Source: an uncultured Phocaeicola sp. (GTDB lineage: Bacteria; Bacteroidota; Bacteroidia; Bacteroidales; Bacteroidaceae). From it: DNA of 64,000 nt. Of the stretch, positions 26,769 through 35,617 are shown in pieces. Where the stretch lies: assembly GCA_948566455.1 (NCBI GenBank), contig CAOYQO010000002.1, positions 124,001 through 188,000 of the forward strand, in the 5' to 3' direction. The notes under the pieces were generated by a model. That model was given only the letters and a program-made list of their open reading frames with translations, was not told where the DNA came from and ran no database searches. Each line of letters starts with the position of its first letter. The first letter of the stretch is position 1. A program made the translations under genes and the position numbers.

Positions 26769-27066
26769 AAATAAAGACTTATCCTGAAACTACTCAGGAG
26801 CTACGCAAGATTGCCGCTTTTTGTAACAGCAATGGGGCATTGAGATTGCACACAGGTTGATTGAAACCTATCAGAGAAACAAAAAACGTCTTTCTTCCAA
26901 TCCTTATATGGCTCCAATAGAGCCTTTATTAGCAAATCGGGAGTATGTTTACCGAGGATTACTCATTCATAAATATTGTAAGGTAATATATCGCATAGAT
27001 GAAACTGCGGGCATAATTTATATCGTAGATGTATGGGATACCCGTCGTGAGCCCCACGAAATATAG
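26765..27066 (+). pseudogene. Frameshifted RelE/ParE-family toxin
   Basis: From the ATG at 26765 the frame reads MKIKTYPETTQELRKIAAF and stops at 26858-26860. A second frame then continues QQWGIEIAHRLIETYQRNKK and runs to 27066 with KVIYRID and IVDVWDTRREP, the usual end of RelE/ParE toxins. Joining them needs a one-base correction near the T-run at 26818-26822. Even then a TAA at 26824-26826 interrupts the second frame, so at least two lesions are present. The toxin is most likely dead. Confidence 0.82.
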
Positions 27067-27125
27067 CACAGCGACTCGTAACCCGTAGCTTGTAGCTCGT
27101 AGCTTATAATATTCCCCCAACAGGA

Positions 27126-27156
27126 ATTGTATGTAATCATATAATTTATATCTTTG
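27126..27156 (+). promoter_or_regulatory. Promoter of the outer-membrane barrel gene
   Basis: TATCTTTG (27149-27156) with ATTG (27126-27129) 19 bp upstream. The preceding stretch 27075-27105 holds short repeats of CGTAGCTT. Confidence 0.6.
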
Positions 27157-27194
27157 CGAGCAAATAAACATCAACCCCTTACAAGGTTCAAGTA

Positions 27195-27872
27195 ATGAAA
27201 CAGACTATTCTCACTATTTTCTTTGCAATCATAGCATTGGGAGCAAGTGGCCAATCCCCTATCTCCTTTCAGGTAAAAGCCGGAGTCGGTACCTCCAACT
27301 TCTATGGAGAAAATGTAGAAAGTGATACACGTATCGCCTACAAAGTAGGTGTCGGCATGAACTATGAACTCAACCGCACATGGGTGTTTCAACCATCACT
27401 GAACTTCGTATCGATAGGTGCCCGTGAAGAAGTGGAATACGTAGGCAAAGTGAATATGAACGAGTTGTATATCCAGCTCCCCATCATGATGGCCGCCCGC
27501 CTCAACCTTGGAAAGAATTACAGTGCTTCCTTGAGTGCCGGCCCGTATATTGCCTATGGCGTAGGCGGAAAGACATCCGGCGAGATGGAGGAATATGATT
27601 ACAGTAGTGAATACAATCCTAACAGAAGCTACAGATTCCGTATAGATACTTTCGGTAACCGGATAGATGACAAAATGGGAAACAAACGCTTTGACGCCGG
27701 CCTTATGTTCGGCCTCAACATCGAATATCACAATTTCATATTCGGAGCAGAGCTTCAATTAGGAATGATCAAGGTAAACGACCAGCTGGATAATCTATTG
27801 CAATCATCCGGCATTGAGAAATTCTCTCCCAAGAATCTCGCTTCGTTCTTCACCGTAGGATACCGTTTCTGA
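27195..27872 (+). CDS. Outer-membrane beta-barrel protein
   Basis: 225 residues. The signal peptide ends ALGASGQ (about residue 20). Alternating hydrophobic strands with FQVKAGVGTSNFYG at the start and the C-terminal strand LASFFTVGYRF fit the PF13568-like porin family of Bacteroidota. Probably an eight-stranded barrel. Its 3' end lies two bases from the old end of the convergent MATE gene. Role unknown. Confidence 0.82.
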   Translation: MKQTILTIFFAIIALGASGQSPISFQVKAGVGTSNFYGENVESDTRIAYKVGVGMNYELNRTWVFQPSLNFVSIGAREEVEYVGKVNMNELYIQLPIMMAARLNLGKNYSASLSAGPYIAYGVGGKTSGEMEEYDYSSEYNPNRSYRFRIDTFGNRIDDKMGNKRFDAGLMFGLNIEYHNFIFGAELQLGMIKVNDQLDNLLQSSGIEKFSPKNLASFFTVGYRF

Positions 27873-27873
27873 T

Positions 27874-27966
27874 TTACAACTGCTCCGCCTGCTTTCGTTT
27901 CATTTCATTCAGTACACTGCATGTCAACGGTATGGCAAGAATGAACGTAAGAAGGTCAGCAACGGC
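27874..27966 (-). pseudogene. Detached 3' end of the MATE gene beyond a premature TAG
   Basis: In frame with the MATE gene and after its TAG (27967-27969), codons continue AVADLLTFILAVPLTCSVL and then NEMKRKQAEQL to a TAA at 27874-27876. This is a typical last membrane helix and basic tail of MATE proteins, so the TAG most likely replaced a CAG glutamine codon by one base change. Confidence 0.8.
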
Positions 27967-29235
27967 CTAACACATTTCCACACCCTGCAAACCCAGATAA
28001 TGAGGCAGGATAAAAATCAGCGGAATAAAGAACAATCCTTGGCGGGCAGAAGAAATAATGGTAGCCTTTACCGGTTTACGAATCGTCTGCAACATCATAT
28101 TACTCATCACAATCCATGAACCCAACGGAAAAGTAATGAACTGCCAACGCAAGGCAGCAGCACCTACTGCAATTACATCCGGGTCTCCCTTACGGAACAG
28201 AGAAACAATCTCTTCTGCAAATCCCATGCCTGCCAGCGCACACACCAGTAAGAAAATGAATCCCACCTTTACACAAAACCAGAATCCCTGACGAACACGC
28301 GCATACAATCCTGCACCATAATTGAAGCCGCATACCGGCTGAAAACCTTGCCCAAAACCTATCAGAAATGCATTAATGAACATTGCGATACGGGTAACAA
28401 TAGACATGCCCGCAATAGCCGCATCTCCATAAGCCCCGGCAGCCACATTCAGCAAAATAGTAGCTACACTCGCCAGCCCCTGACGGGCAAGCGAAGGAGT
28501 ACCACCACCGATAATTTCCTTTATGAAAGCCAGTGAGGGCGTGAAGTTCTTGAAACGGATACGGATATTGCCTCCCTTTCTACCCATATACAACAACAGG
28601 GAGAAGCTACATATCTGACTGATGACTGTAGCCAGCGCAGCACCCGATATCCCCATATCAAAAACAAAAATCAAGATAGGGTCCAGTATCACATTAATCA
28701 CCGCACCCGATACGATTCCTACCATCGCATACGCTGCATTTCCTTGGAAACGAATCTGATTGTTCAGTACTAACGAAGCAGTCATGAAAGGGGCACCCAG
28801 CAATATGATGCCTAGGTATTTCTCCGTATAAGGCAGGATAGTAGGTGTAGAACCCAATGCTAACGACAACGGGGTAAGGAAGATAAGTCCCACTACTGCC
28901 AGAAATATACCCATAAACAATGCCCAGAAGAAACCGGTAGCCGCCATCTTCTCTGCATTCCCAGTCTCCTGCGCACCGAGTTTCCGCGAAATATAGTTCC
29001 CCGAACCATGTCCGAAGAAAAAGCCCACCGCCTGAATAATGGACATGACCGAGAACACAATACCTACAGCCGCCGTCGACTGAGTATTGATCTTCCCCAC
29101 AAAGTACGTATCCGCCATATTATAGAATGACGTAACCAACATACTGATAATCGTAGGTACAGCCAATGATACTATCAGACGAGGCACCGGGGTGGTAGTC
29201 AAATAGAGATAATTATCTTTTGTCGAATGTCTCAT
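27967..29235 (-). CDS. MATE-family efflux transporter, truncated by a premature stop
   Basis: Sodium- or proton-coupled multidrug exporter, 422 residues as read, with about twelve membrane segments. Segments such as TDTYFVGK-like ADTYFVGKINTQSTAAVG and GFGQGFQPVCGFNYGA are typical of the family. The frame ends at a TAG after GLQGVEMC, and 30 further in-frame codons follow; the full length would be 453. The gene overlaps the ABC ATPase gene by 4 bp and is the last of a BtuFCD-like operon. Loss of the last helix may or may not abolish activity. Confidence 0.85.
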   Translation of the reverse strand: MRHSTKDNYLYLTTTPVPRLIVSLAVPTIISMLVTSFYNMADTYFVGKINTQSTAAVGIVFSVMSIIQAVGFFFGHGSGNYISRKLGAQETGNAEKMAATGFFWALFMGIFLAVVGLIFLTPLSLALGSTPTILPYTEKYLGIILLGAPFMTASLVLNNQIRFQGNAAYAMVGIVSGAVINVILDPILIFVFDMGISGAALATVISQICSFSLLLYMGRKGGNIRIRFKNFTPSLAFIKEIIGGGTPSLARQGLASVATILLNVAAGAYGDAAIAGMSIVTRIAMFINAFLIGFGQGFQPVCGFNYGAGLYARVRQGFWFCVKVGFIFLLVCALAGMGFAEEIVSLFRKGDPDVIAVGAAALRWQFITFPLGSWIVMSNMMLQTIRKPVKATIISSARQGLFFIPLIFILPHYLGLQGVEMC

Positions 29236-30269
29236 AGAATTTTCACAATCTCTGCAAGCAGTTCACCAATGGTTTGCACAGTCACCGCTTCGCCGTTTAC
29301 CGGGTGTAGTACAAAAGTACCGTCCCCTTTCAAATCTCCCGTTTCAATATAAACGTCCGACTCCACGTTTCGGTTTGCCAGAATACCATTTCTTTGCAAA
29401 GCTTTCCGCACCATAGCGTATTTTTGTCCGTGCCCGACAATACGGATATGGGAAGTATACTCATTGTTCACCCGGAATAATCCTGTCTCCAGATCAAACA
29501 CAATTCCTTTACGGGCAAAGAAACCACTGAGGGTTCCATCCAGTGAAAGGTCTTCGGGAGTTCCGATAGTCACCCCGTTCACCTTATCCATCAACCAGAT
29601 TTTATCCGCAATCTGCAAGGCAAGTTCCAGGTCATGTGTAGACAGGAAAATAGTCTTATCCGTCTGCCGGCTCAGCTGATGGAGCAATTGCATCATTTCC
29701 ACTTTACTCGGGAAATCAAGAAAGGCAGTGGGCTCATCCAGGAAAATCACCGGAGTTTCCTGAGCCAGTGCCTTGGCAATCATCACTTTTTGTCGTTCAC
29801 CATCACTCAGTGTATGTACCATGCGATGTGCCAAGTGAGATATTCCGACCAGGTTGATAGCATGATCCACTACCTCTTTATCTTCTTTGGAGAGTGTTCC
29901 CCAGAAACCGGTATATGGACTGCGTCCCAGACCGATAAGTTCCACAGAAGTCATATTGCGGATGTCGCACTTTTCAGTCAGGACTACACTGATCACTTTT
30001 GAAAGCTGTTTGTCCGTATAAGAGCCAATCTCTTTTCCCTGTATACGTATTTCACCGGATAACTTCGGTTGAAATGCAGAAAGTGTACGCAACAATGTAG
30101 ACTTCCCCACCCCGTTGGCACCCAGCAGACAAGTCAACTCCCCGCTATTGATTCCGGCACAAATATCGCTTGCCACGACTTTCACATCTCCTTTACTAGG
30201 ATAGCCAATGGATAGTTTCTCAATATGTATAGTTTCCTGTTTCAAGACCTCTTTATTTTCAATTCTCAA
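29232..30269 (-). CDS. ABC transporter ATPase, FecE/BtuD type, with C-terminal extension
   Basis: 345 residues. Walker A GANGVGKST, signature LSDGERQ, Walker B VIFLDEPT and switch histidine STHD are all present within residues 1-240. Family members normally end near residue 255-260; here about 85 more residues follow (HIRIVGHGQKYAMVRKAL, then TFVLHPVNGEAVTVQT), of unknown role. The TTG at 30269 directly follows the permease stop; a second TTG at 30245 is possible, and no ATG is available. It energises uptake of a corrinoid or iron chelate with the two upstream genes. Confidence 0.88.
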   Translation of the reverse strand: MRIENKEVLKQETIHIEKLSIGYPSKGDVKVVASDICAGINSGELTCLLGANGVGKSTLLRTLSAFQPKLSGEIRIQGKEIGSYTDKQLSKVISVVLTEKCDIRNMTSVELIGLGRSPYTGFWGTLSKEDKEVVDHAINLVGISHLAHRMVHTLSDGERQKVMIAKALAQETPVIFLDEPTAFLDFPSKVEMMQLLHQLSRQTDKTIFLSTHDLELALQIADKIWLMDKVNGVTIGTPEDLSLDGTLSGFFARKGIVFDLETGLFRVNNEYTSHIRIVGHGQKYAMVRKALQRNGILANRNVESDVYIETGDLKGDGTFVLHPVNGEAVTVQTIGELLAEIVKIL

Positions 30270-31307
30270 TTATTCTTCCAGTTCCCCTTTACGCTTCCTG
30301 AAGAGCACAGATGCCACCACCGGAGCACCTACCAAAGCTGTCACCGAGTTCACCGGCAAAGCTCCTTCAAATCCCGGCATGCGGGCTATGAGGTTACACA
30401 CCAACGCCAACGAAGCCCCTACCAACAAAGTGGCAGGCATCAGTATCCGATGGTCGGATGTATGAAATATAGCCCGGCAAAGATGGGGAACAGCCAGACC
30501 GATAAACATAATCGGACCGCAATATGCCGTCACAATCGCTACCAGTACACCTGAACAGGAGATCACCAACAGGCGTGCCCGCTTGATGTTCAGCCCCAGA
30601 TTCCGGGCATATCCATCGCCTAGCAGCAACAAATTCATCGTCTTTATCAGCAGAAACGAGAGTGGCAACAAGACCACCATGATACAGACAAACAGTATCA
30701 TCTGATCCCCCGACACACGGGCAAAACTACCCAGTCCCCAAATGACGTATGCACGAATATCTTCCTCCACACTGAAATATTTCAATACGCCGATAATGGC
30801 ACTTGCCACATAACCGATCATCACACCGATAATCAGCAGCGTCACATTTCCCTTTACTTTCTGTGAAACGTATACGATAAGCGCCATCACGGACAGTGCT
30901 CCGATAATCGCTGCAATGGACAACGCCACTTCTCCCATATATCCGAGCTTGCTCAATGCCACACCGCCCATCGCTCCCGATAGCAATACCACACAGGCTA
31001 CTCCCAGGCTGGCACCCGAACTGATACCCAACACTGACGGTCCTGCCAGCGGATTCCGGAAAACCGTCTGCATCTGCAAACCACTCACCGATAGCCCCGC
31101 TCCCGCCACCAATGCCGTCAATGCCTGCGGCACACGGGATTTCCAAATGATATTCTGCCAGATAATGGACTCATCTGTATTCCCCCATAAGATGTTCCAG
31201 ACGGAACGAAAAGGAATATGGACAGAGCCTAACAGCAGGTTCAGTAAGAAAAACAGGAATATAGATGCCAGTATCACCAACATCAGGAGCAGTGTCGGCC
31301 TTTTCAT
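30270..31307 (-). CDS. ABC transporter permease, FecCD/BtuC family
   Basis: Inner-membrane permease of 345 residues with about nine to ten membrane helices. The RVPQALTALVAGAGLSVSGLQMQ and NPLAGPSVLGISSGA segments, and AYCGPIMFIGLAVPHLCR with the coupling motif, are characteristic. The start overlaps the stop of the substrate-binding protein gene by 4 bp (31304-31307). Substrate is inferred as corrinoid from nearby cobalamin genes; an iron chelate is equally possible. Confidence 0.93.
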   Translation of the reverse strand: MKRPTLLLMLVILASIFLFFLLNLLLGSVHIPFRSVWNILWGNTDESIIWQNIIWKSRVPQALTALVAGAGLSVSGLQMQTVFRNPLAGPSVLGISSGASLGVACVVLLSGAMGGVALSKLGYMGEVALSIAAIIGALSVMALIVYVSQKVKGNVTLLIIGVMIGYVASAIIGVLKYFSVEEDIRAYVIWGLGSFARVSGDQMILFVCIMVVLLPLSFLLIKTMNLLLLGDGYARNLGLNIKRARLLVISCSGVLVAIVTAYCGPIMFIGLAVPHLCRAIFHTSDHRILMPATLLVGASLALVCNLIARMPGFEGALPVNSVTALVGAPVVASVLFRKRKGELEE

Positions 31308-32458
31308 TGCAAACGTGCGTAGTATTTCGGTTGGTAATCAGGTAATAAATTGGGGTGGAACGCATGGATCAGATCTTCCAGCACTATTTCCGGTTCCATC
31401 GGCATACTTTCGTAGAAAGGTTGCTCGCGCATATTGCAATAAATAACGCCTTTGTCACGGAATGCACGGAAGTCGGCATAACGGGGATCAAGGGATTTCA
31501 AAGCGTCATAAGAGAATGTGCCGTCGTAACTATTCACAATACGCCAGTAATCGGCACTCTCCGCTTGGCTGTATACTGTTTCAAAATCTAGTGTAACGCC
31601 ACCGGAACGGGGATCGTCTTTCAAGAAGTAATCGGCTCCCGCATCACGGAACAGCTCGGCCAGGAAGCTCTTACCGCCTACTGCATACCAGTTTCCTCCA
31701 CGTATCTCACCGCTGAATACTACCGGACGCTTCTTTACATCAGCAGCCAGTTGTTTCAGATCGTTATAATGCTTTTCTATTGCAGCAAATTTTTCATTTG
31801 CCTCCTCTTCCTGTCCAATAAACAAGCCGATGAATTTAATCCATTCCGCCTGTCCCAGCGGAGTCATTTCCTTATATCCCAGGTGCGGAACCAAAAGTAT
31901 TCCGATTTCACGCATCGTATCATATCCGCCACGCTTGAAAGGGGAGATAAAAATGACATCCGGATTCACACTCATGATCACTTCATTATCAAAATTACCT
32001 TCAATTCCTATTTTGGCAGTCTTACCCGACTTCAGGCGCTCATTCATTTCTTTGTTGAACAAGTGGCGTGTACTGGTTATACCCACCACCTTATCGCAGG
32101 CTTCCAGTTTGATGAAATTGGATAATTGTAAAGAAGTCATGCAAATGACACTGCGTACCGGTGTTTCGATCACCGTATAATCAGAAGGAATCCTTTCGGG
32201 TTTCGTCCCCCGGGGCACCAATGCATAATGGAAAGTATTACTACTTTCATTTTGAGGATCACGCAAGTCCACCAAGCGGACATGATTGGGGAGATATTTC
32301 ACTTCAAACCCTTGGGCATAAACCGGATAAATAGAGTCTGTGGCTGATACGGAGGCTGTGATAGCCTGTAAATCAATAGAGTTTTGTTTGTTTTTCGGGC
32401 CACAAGCCACACATAAAATACTTAAAAGGGAGACAGTTATTGCAGTAGTTCGTTTCAT
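31304..32458 (-). CDS. ABC transporter substrate-binding lipoprotein, BtuF/FepB type
   Basis: 384 residues. A lipoprotein signal ends LCVACG (Cys19). The two-lobe periplasmic-binding fold contains RSVICMTSLQLSNFIKL, VVGITSTRHLF, NPDVIFISPF and a C-terminal FHPNLLPD, as in helical-backbone binding proteins. First gene of the four-gene operon SBP-permease-ATPase-MATE. No cobalamin riboswitch precedes it, so the corrinoid assignment rests on neighbourhood only. Confidence 0.9.
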   Translation of the reverse strand: MKRTTAITVSLLSILCVACGPKNKQNSIDLQAITASVSATDSIYPVYAQGFEVKYLPNHVRLVDLRDPQNESSNTFHYALVPRGTKPERIPSDYTVIETPVRSVICMTSLQLSNFIKLEACDKVVGITSTRHLFNKEMNERLKSGKTAKIGIEGNFDNEVIMSVNPDVIFISPFKRGGYDTMREIGILLVPHLGYKEMTPLGQAEWIKFIGLFIGQEEEANEKFAAIEKHYNDLKQLAADVKKRPVVFSGEIRGGNWYAVGGKSFLAELFRDAGADYFLKDDPRSGGVTLDFETVYSQAESADYWRIVNSYDGTFSYDALKSLDPRYADFRAFRDKGVIYCNMREQPFYESMPMEPEIVLEDLIHAFHPNLLPDYQPKYYARLQ

Positions 32459-32574
32459 GACAATAAAAAGGTATAGAATTCGAGCACAATATTCGTCATT
32501 TTTGGGGAGATACGCAAATACCCGTCCTGTAATTTAACCGAATTTGTGCCCGAACACCTCTTATATAAGAATGT

Positions 32575-33930
32575 CTAAAAATTCATCAGATCATTCAATG
32601 CTTCGCTCATACTTGGATGTGTAAATATATAATCACGCAAGAAAGTATATTCCTGTCCCGTTTTCATTACAATAGATACGATATTAATGATCTCACTTGT
32701 TTCCGGTCCAAACAGGGAACAGCCCAGAATCTTATTTGTATCGGCATCCACTACTACCTTAAACAATCCGTCAGTCTCACCTAAAGTACGTGCCCGCGGA
32801 ATGGCTGCTACGGGAAGTGTATTCACCTTTATGTTCAGTCCTTTCTTACGGGCTTCCGTCTCACTCAGCCCCACACGTGCCAAAGGAGGGTCCATAAATA
32901 CCGAATAACTCACAGGCTCACGGTCGTCCGTACGCCGTTCTCCTGCACCAAACAAATCCTCACGGATAATGCGGTAATCGTCCAATGAAATATAGGTGAA
33001 TTGTAATCCGCCTTTTACGTCGCCAATGGCACGGATGGCCGGATTAGTAGTACGCAACCATTCATCTACAATAATGGCTCCCCGTTCATTCACTTTCACG
33101 CCGGCAACTTCCAGGTTCAGTCCCGAGATGTTCGGACGACGCCCTGTTGCCAATAAGATAGCATCTCCTTCCAGGTGATGGATTTCATGAGTTACAGCAT
33201 CCTCATAAATCACTGTTGCACCGTCCACGGATTGTACCTTTGCGTTGAGATGGAATACAATACCTTTCTTTTCCAATACGGTCTGTACGCTGGCGGCAAT
33301 ATCCCTGTCTTCGCGCTCAATCAGTTCGGGATACCCTTCGAGTACCGTCACCTTCGAACCGAAAGAAGCATACATGGAAGCAAATTCCAAGCCGATATAA
33401 CCTCCACCCACGATTACCAGCCGTTCGGGAAGTTCTTCCAGTTCCATGATGGAAGTGCTGGTGTATACGCGGGGATTCTCTTTTATTCCATCAATAGGTG
33501 GTACAATGGTTTCCGCACCGGTATTTATAAAGATCTGAGAAGACTGCAATTCAATTACTTCTGTCTCCGTCCGCACTTCTACCACATCAGGACCAGCAAA
33601 CGATCCGACACCTGTATACACCGTCACATTAGGATTATCAGCCAGATTATGATAGTTCTTATTCCGCAGGAAGGAAGTCACCTCTTCTTTACGACCAATG
33701 GCCTGACGATAATAATCCTTCTTCTCTTCCCACGTAGCCTTTACCGGAGTTTCCTTAGCCAGATGTACCAACGTCTTTGTAGGAATACAGCCGATATTGA
33801 TACACGTGCCTCCATACATACGATCTGAACGTTCTACTATGGCAACCGTCTTCTGACGTTTTGCAAATTCGGCAGCCAGGGTCTTCCCACCCTTGCCGAA
33901 ACCAATGATAATGGCATCATACTTTTTCAT
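32575..33930 (-). CDS. rclA: RclA-like flavin disulphide oxidoreductase
   Basis: FAD-dependent pyridine-nucleotide disulphide oxidoreductase of 451 residues. FAD site IIIGFGKGGKTLAAEFAK; redox-active cysteines in GGTCINIGCIPTKTLVH; NAD(P)H site VIVGGGYIGLEFASMYAS; second FAD motif AIGDVKGG; C-terminal dimerisation domain ending FTHPSMSEALNDL. The sequence between and after the cysteines matches RclA, a hypochlorite-stress copper/flavin reductase, rather than mercuric reductase, which has extra cysteines. It lies 4 bp behind a DUF417 (RclC/YkgB) gene and behind an AraC regulator gene, as in the E. coli rcl locus. Confidence 0.85.
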   Translation of the reverse strand: MKKYDAIIIGFGKGGKTLAAEFAKRQKTVAIVERSDRMYGGTCINIGCIPTKTLVHLAKETPVKATWEEKKDYYRQAIGRKEEVTSFLRNKNYHNLADNPNVTVYTGVGSFAGPDVVEVRTETEVIELQSSQIFINTGAETIVPPIDGIKENPRVYTSTSIMELEELPERLVIVGGGYIGLEFASMYASFGSKVTVLEGYPELIEREDRDIAASVQTVLEKKGIVFHLNAKVQSVDGATVIYEDAVTHEIHHLEGDAILLATGRRPNISGLNLEVAGVKVNERGAIIVDEWLRTTNPAIRAIGDVKGGLQFTYISLDDYRIIREDLFGAGERRTDDREPVSYSVFMDPPLARVGLSETEARKKGLNIKVNTLPVAAIPRARTLGETDGLFKVVVDADTNKILGCSLFGPETSEIINIVSIVMKTGQEYTFLRDYIFTHPSMSEALNDLMNF

Positions 33931-33934
33931 ATCT

Positions 33935-34525
33935 TTATTTTTTTAAATGTTCCAGTACACTCTTCGCACTGTCTGCTAATATAACAATTGCACCGGCCAA
34001 AATGGCTGTATCTTTTATAACTAATCTTCCTGCACCGGTCAATAAAGGGAAACCAAACTCTCCACTGCCCAGGTTGGGCACCCATACTTCGGGTGTGGTG
34101 ACAAGGAAAGAAAGCGTTCCGAGAGTCATGATAATAGCAAGTCCCGCACCTACCAGTCCTACTTTCGGCCAAAATATGCCGAGGAATGTAAGGATACCGA
34201 TGCTCATAATAAGAATACCCAATCCGTGAGAAAAACCATACGTATTATTCTCCTTGTGCCACTCATGCTTCGCGGCATCAAATTCTCCTTCTTTCAGCTT
34301 ATACTCTTTATAGTCGGGAACATCGTGTGTATAGAAGAAGCTCATGAAAGGGCTGTTTGCCACAAAAGGTACGATGCCTTCCGCTTCATAATTCCAGAAC
34401 TTCAATCCGCCGATCCAAACGAAAATAACCAGAATTGCCACACGGATAAGATTGATACCTAACTTTTGAGTAGATGCAGCCAGTGTCAGGGCTGCTACGA
34501 ACATAGATTTTAATTTTGTTTCCAT
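33935..34525 (-). CDS. rclC: RclC/YkgB-like DUF417 membrane protein
   Basis: 196 residues with about four membrane helices. Features of the family are VWIGGLKFWNYEAEGIVPFV, NSPFMSFFY and the PGQWRVW-equivalent end, here STPEVWVPN-like TPEVWVPNLGSGEFGFP. In E. coli the homologue is needed for resistance to reactive chlorine together with RclA. The rclA-like start lies 4 bp after its stop, so the two are co-transcribed. A weak promoter (TTTC, 19 bp, GATTTTTG) is seen on the minus strand at about 34575. Confidence 0.85.
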   Translation of the reverse strand: METKLKSMFVAALTLAASTQKLGINLIRVAILVIFVWIGGLKFWNYEAEGIVPFVANSPFMSFFYTHDVPDYKEYKLKEGEFDAAKHEWHKENNTYGFSHGLGILIMSIGILTFLGIFWPKVGLVGAGLAIIMTLGTLSFLVTTPEVWVPNLGSGEFGFPLLTGAGRLVIKDTAILAGAIVILADSAKSVLEHLKK

Positions 34526-34611
34526 ACGATTATTGCATTAATGAATTGTTTTGTTTTTCTGATGCAAAAATCGGGGTTTATGTCGGGGTGTGAAATGGCA
34601 ATTCCACCGTA

Positions 34612-35463
34612 TCAGTTGGCAATATTTCCCGTTGTGTTCGATTTACGGAAATCAGATACACTTTCACCGGTCATTTTCTTGAAAAAACGGCTGAAAGTGG
34701 ACAAATCTTCAAAGCCCAGCAGTTCGCTGATTTCCTTGGCACTTTTAGGGGTATAGAGCAATAATCTCTTGGCCTCCGACTCTATCCGTTCATGGATAAT
34801 ACGCAGCGGGGAAGGTACTCCGCAGGAGGCAAACAGATTGGAGAGTGTCTTTGGGGAACGGAATAACAGGTCGGCATAATCCTGTACCTGCTTCTTTTCG
34901 CGGAAGTGCTGGTCAACCAGAATATAAAAACGGCGGACGATATCAAAGGCTTTTTCCTGTTCCGGCGTGACGCCACACTTTTCACGGGCAATGCGGGTAC
35001 AGGTGATGATAAAACGTTTGAGAATGATACGTAGCATTTCCTCTTGCAGATTATCGCGAACGGCGGACTCCTGCCGGAAGATACGAATAATGTCATTCAG
35101 GTTGGCGGATTGTTCCGGCGAAAGTTTCAGTTTCATCACTTGGGAAGAACCATGAAAAAGGAAACCGTTACAGGATACTTCGTCATCATGACCGAATATA
35201 CAGTAGAAATTGCTGTTGAACAGAAAAGTGAGGTACTCTCCCTCCACCGATTTAATTTCAATATGTTGCAAAGGAGTAAGACTTATGATTTCGTCCTGTT
35301 CCAACTGTATGGGAATATGGTCTATCTCCAGAGTCAAGTTTCCACTCCGCACCCAAATGAACTTATATAAAGTAGTATCCTGTTGCAGTGCTTTATTTTC
35401 GTGGAAACAAAAGGTCATTGCCAAGTTCCCGTTCAGGCGGGTATTTAATTGATAATCTATCAT
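34612..35463 (-). CDS. AraC-family regulator next to the rcl-like genes
   Basis: 283 residues. An N-terminal sensing domain (about 1-160) is followed by two helix-turn-helix motifs at the C-terminus (QVQDYADLLFRSPKTLSNLF and AKEISELLGFEDLSTFSRFF). The position and strand match a regulator of the rclC-rclA genes. In E. coli RclR oxidation of N-terminal cysteines is the signal; here cysteines occur at FCFHEN, FYCIFG and SCNGF, but their role is untested. It could also respond to another ligand. Confidence 0.85.
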   Translation of the reverse strand: MIDYQLNTRLNGNLAMTFCFHENKALQQDTTLYKFIWVRSGNLTLEIDHIPIQLEQDEIISLTPLQHIEIKSVEGEYLTFLFNSNFYCIFGHDDEVSCNGFLFHGSSQVMKLKLSPEQSANLNDIIRIFRQESAVRDNLQEEMLRIILKRFIITCTRIAREKCGVTPEQEKAFDIVRRFYILVDQHFREKKQVQDYADLLFRSPKTLSNLFASCGVPSPLRIIHERIESEAKRLLLYTPKSAKEISELLGFEDLSTFSRFFKKMTGESVSDFRKSNTTGNIAN

Positions 35464-35503
35464 GATGTTAAAAAGTTAGAGTTCTTTGTCGTATGCCGAA
35501 ATA

Positions 35504-35535
35504 CAAATATACGCTATTCCGGAAGCTAATGCAAA
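35504..35535 (-). promoter_or_regulatory. Promoter of the AraC-type regulator gene
   Basis: On the minus strand TTTG (35532-35535), a 20-bp spacer and TATATTTG (35504-35511) give an excellent match to the Bacteroides promoter, 41 bp upstream of the ATG. Confidence 0.75.
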
Positions 35536-35617
35536 TAAAAGAAGCAATCTATTTCATCATCTCCGCTTTTCGTAATGCCCTACCCCATGTAAGGTCATAT
35601 TTCGTTATAACTATATT

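Noticed and set aside
26765..27066. Programmed frameshift in the toxin gene
   Set aside because: Beside the frame change near 26820 the second frame has its own TAA at 26824, and no slippery heptamer or stimulatory structure is evident. Decay is simpler.
27967..27969. TAG as a recoded (pyrrolysine or suppressed) codon in the MATE gene
   Set aside because: Bacteroides is not known to recode TAG, and many genes here end normally; a nonsense mutation is the plain reading.
32459..32574. Cobalamin riboswitch before the BtuFCD-like operon
   Set aside because: The gap is only about 115 bp and lacks the conserved boxes, so corrinoid control by RNA is not supported.
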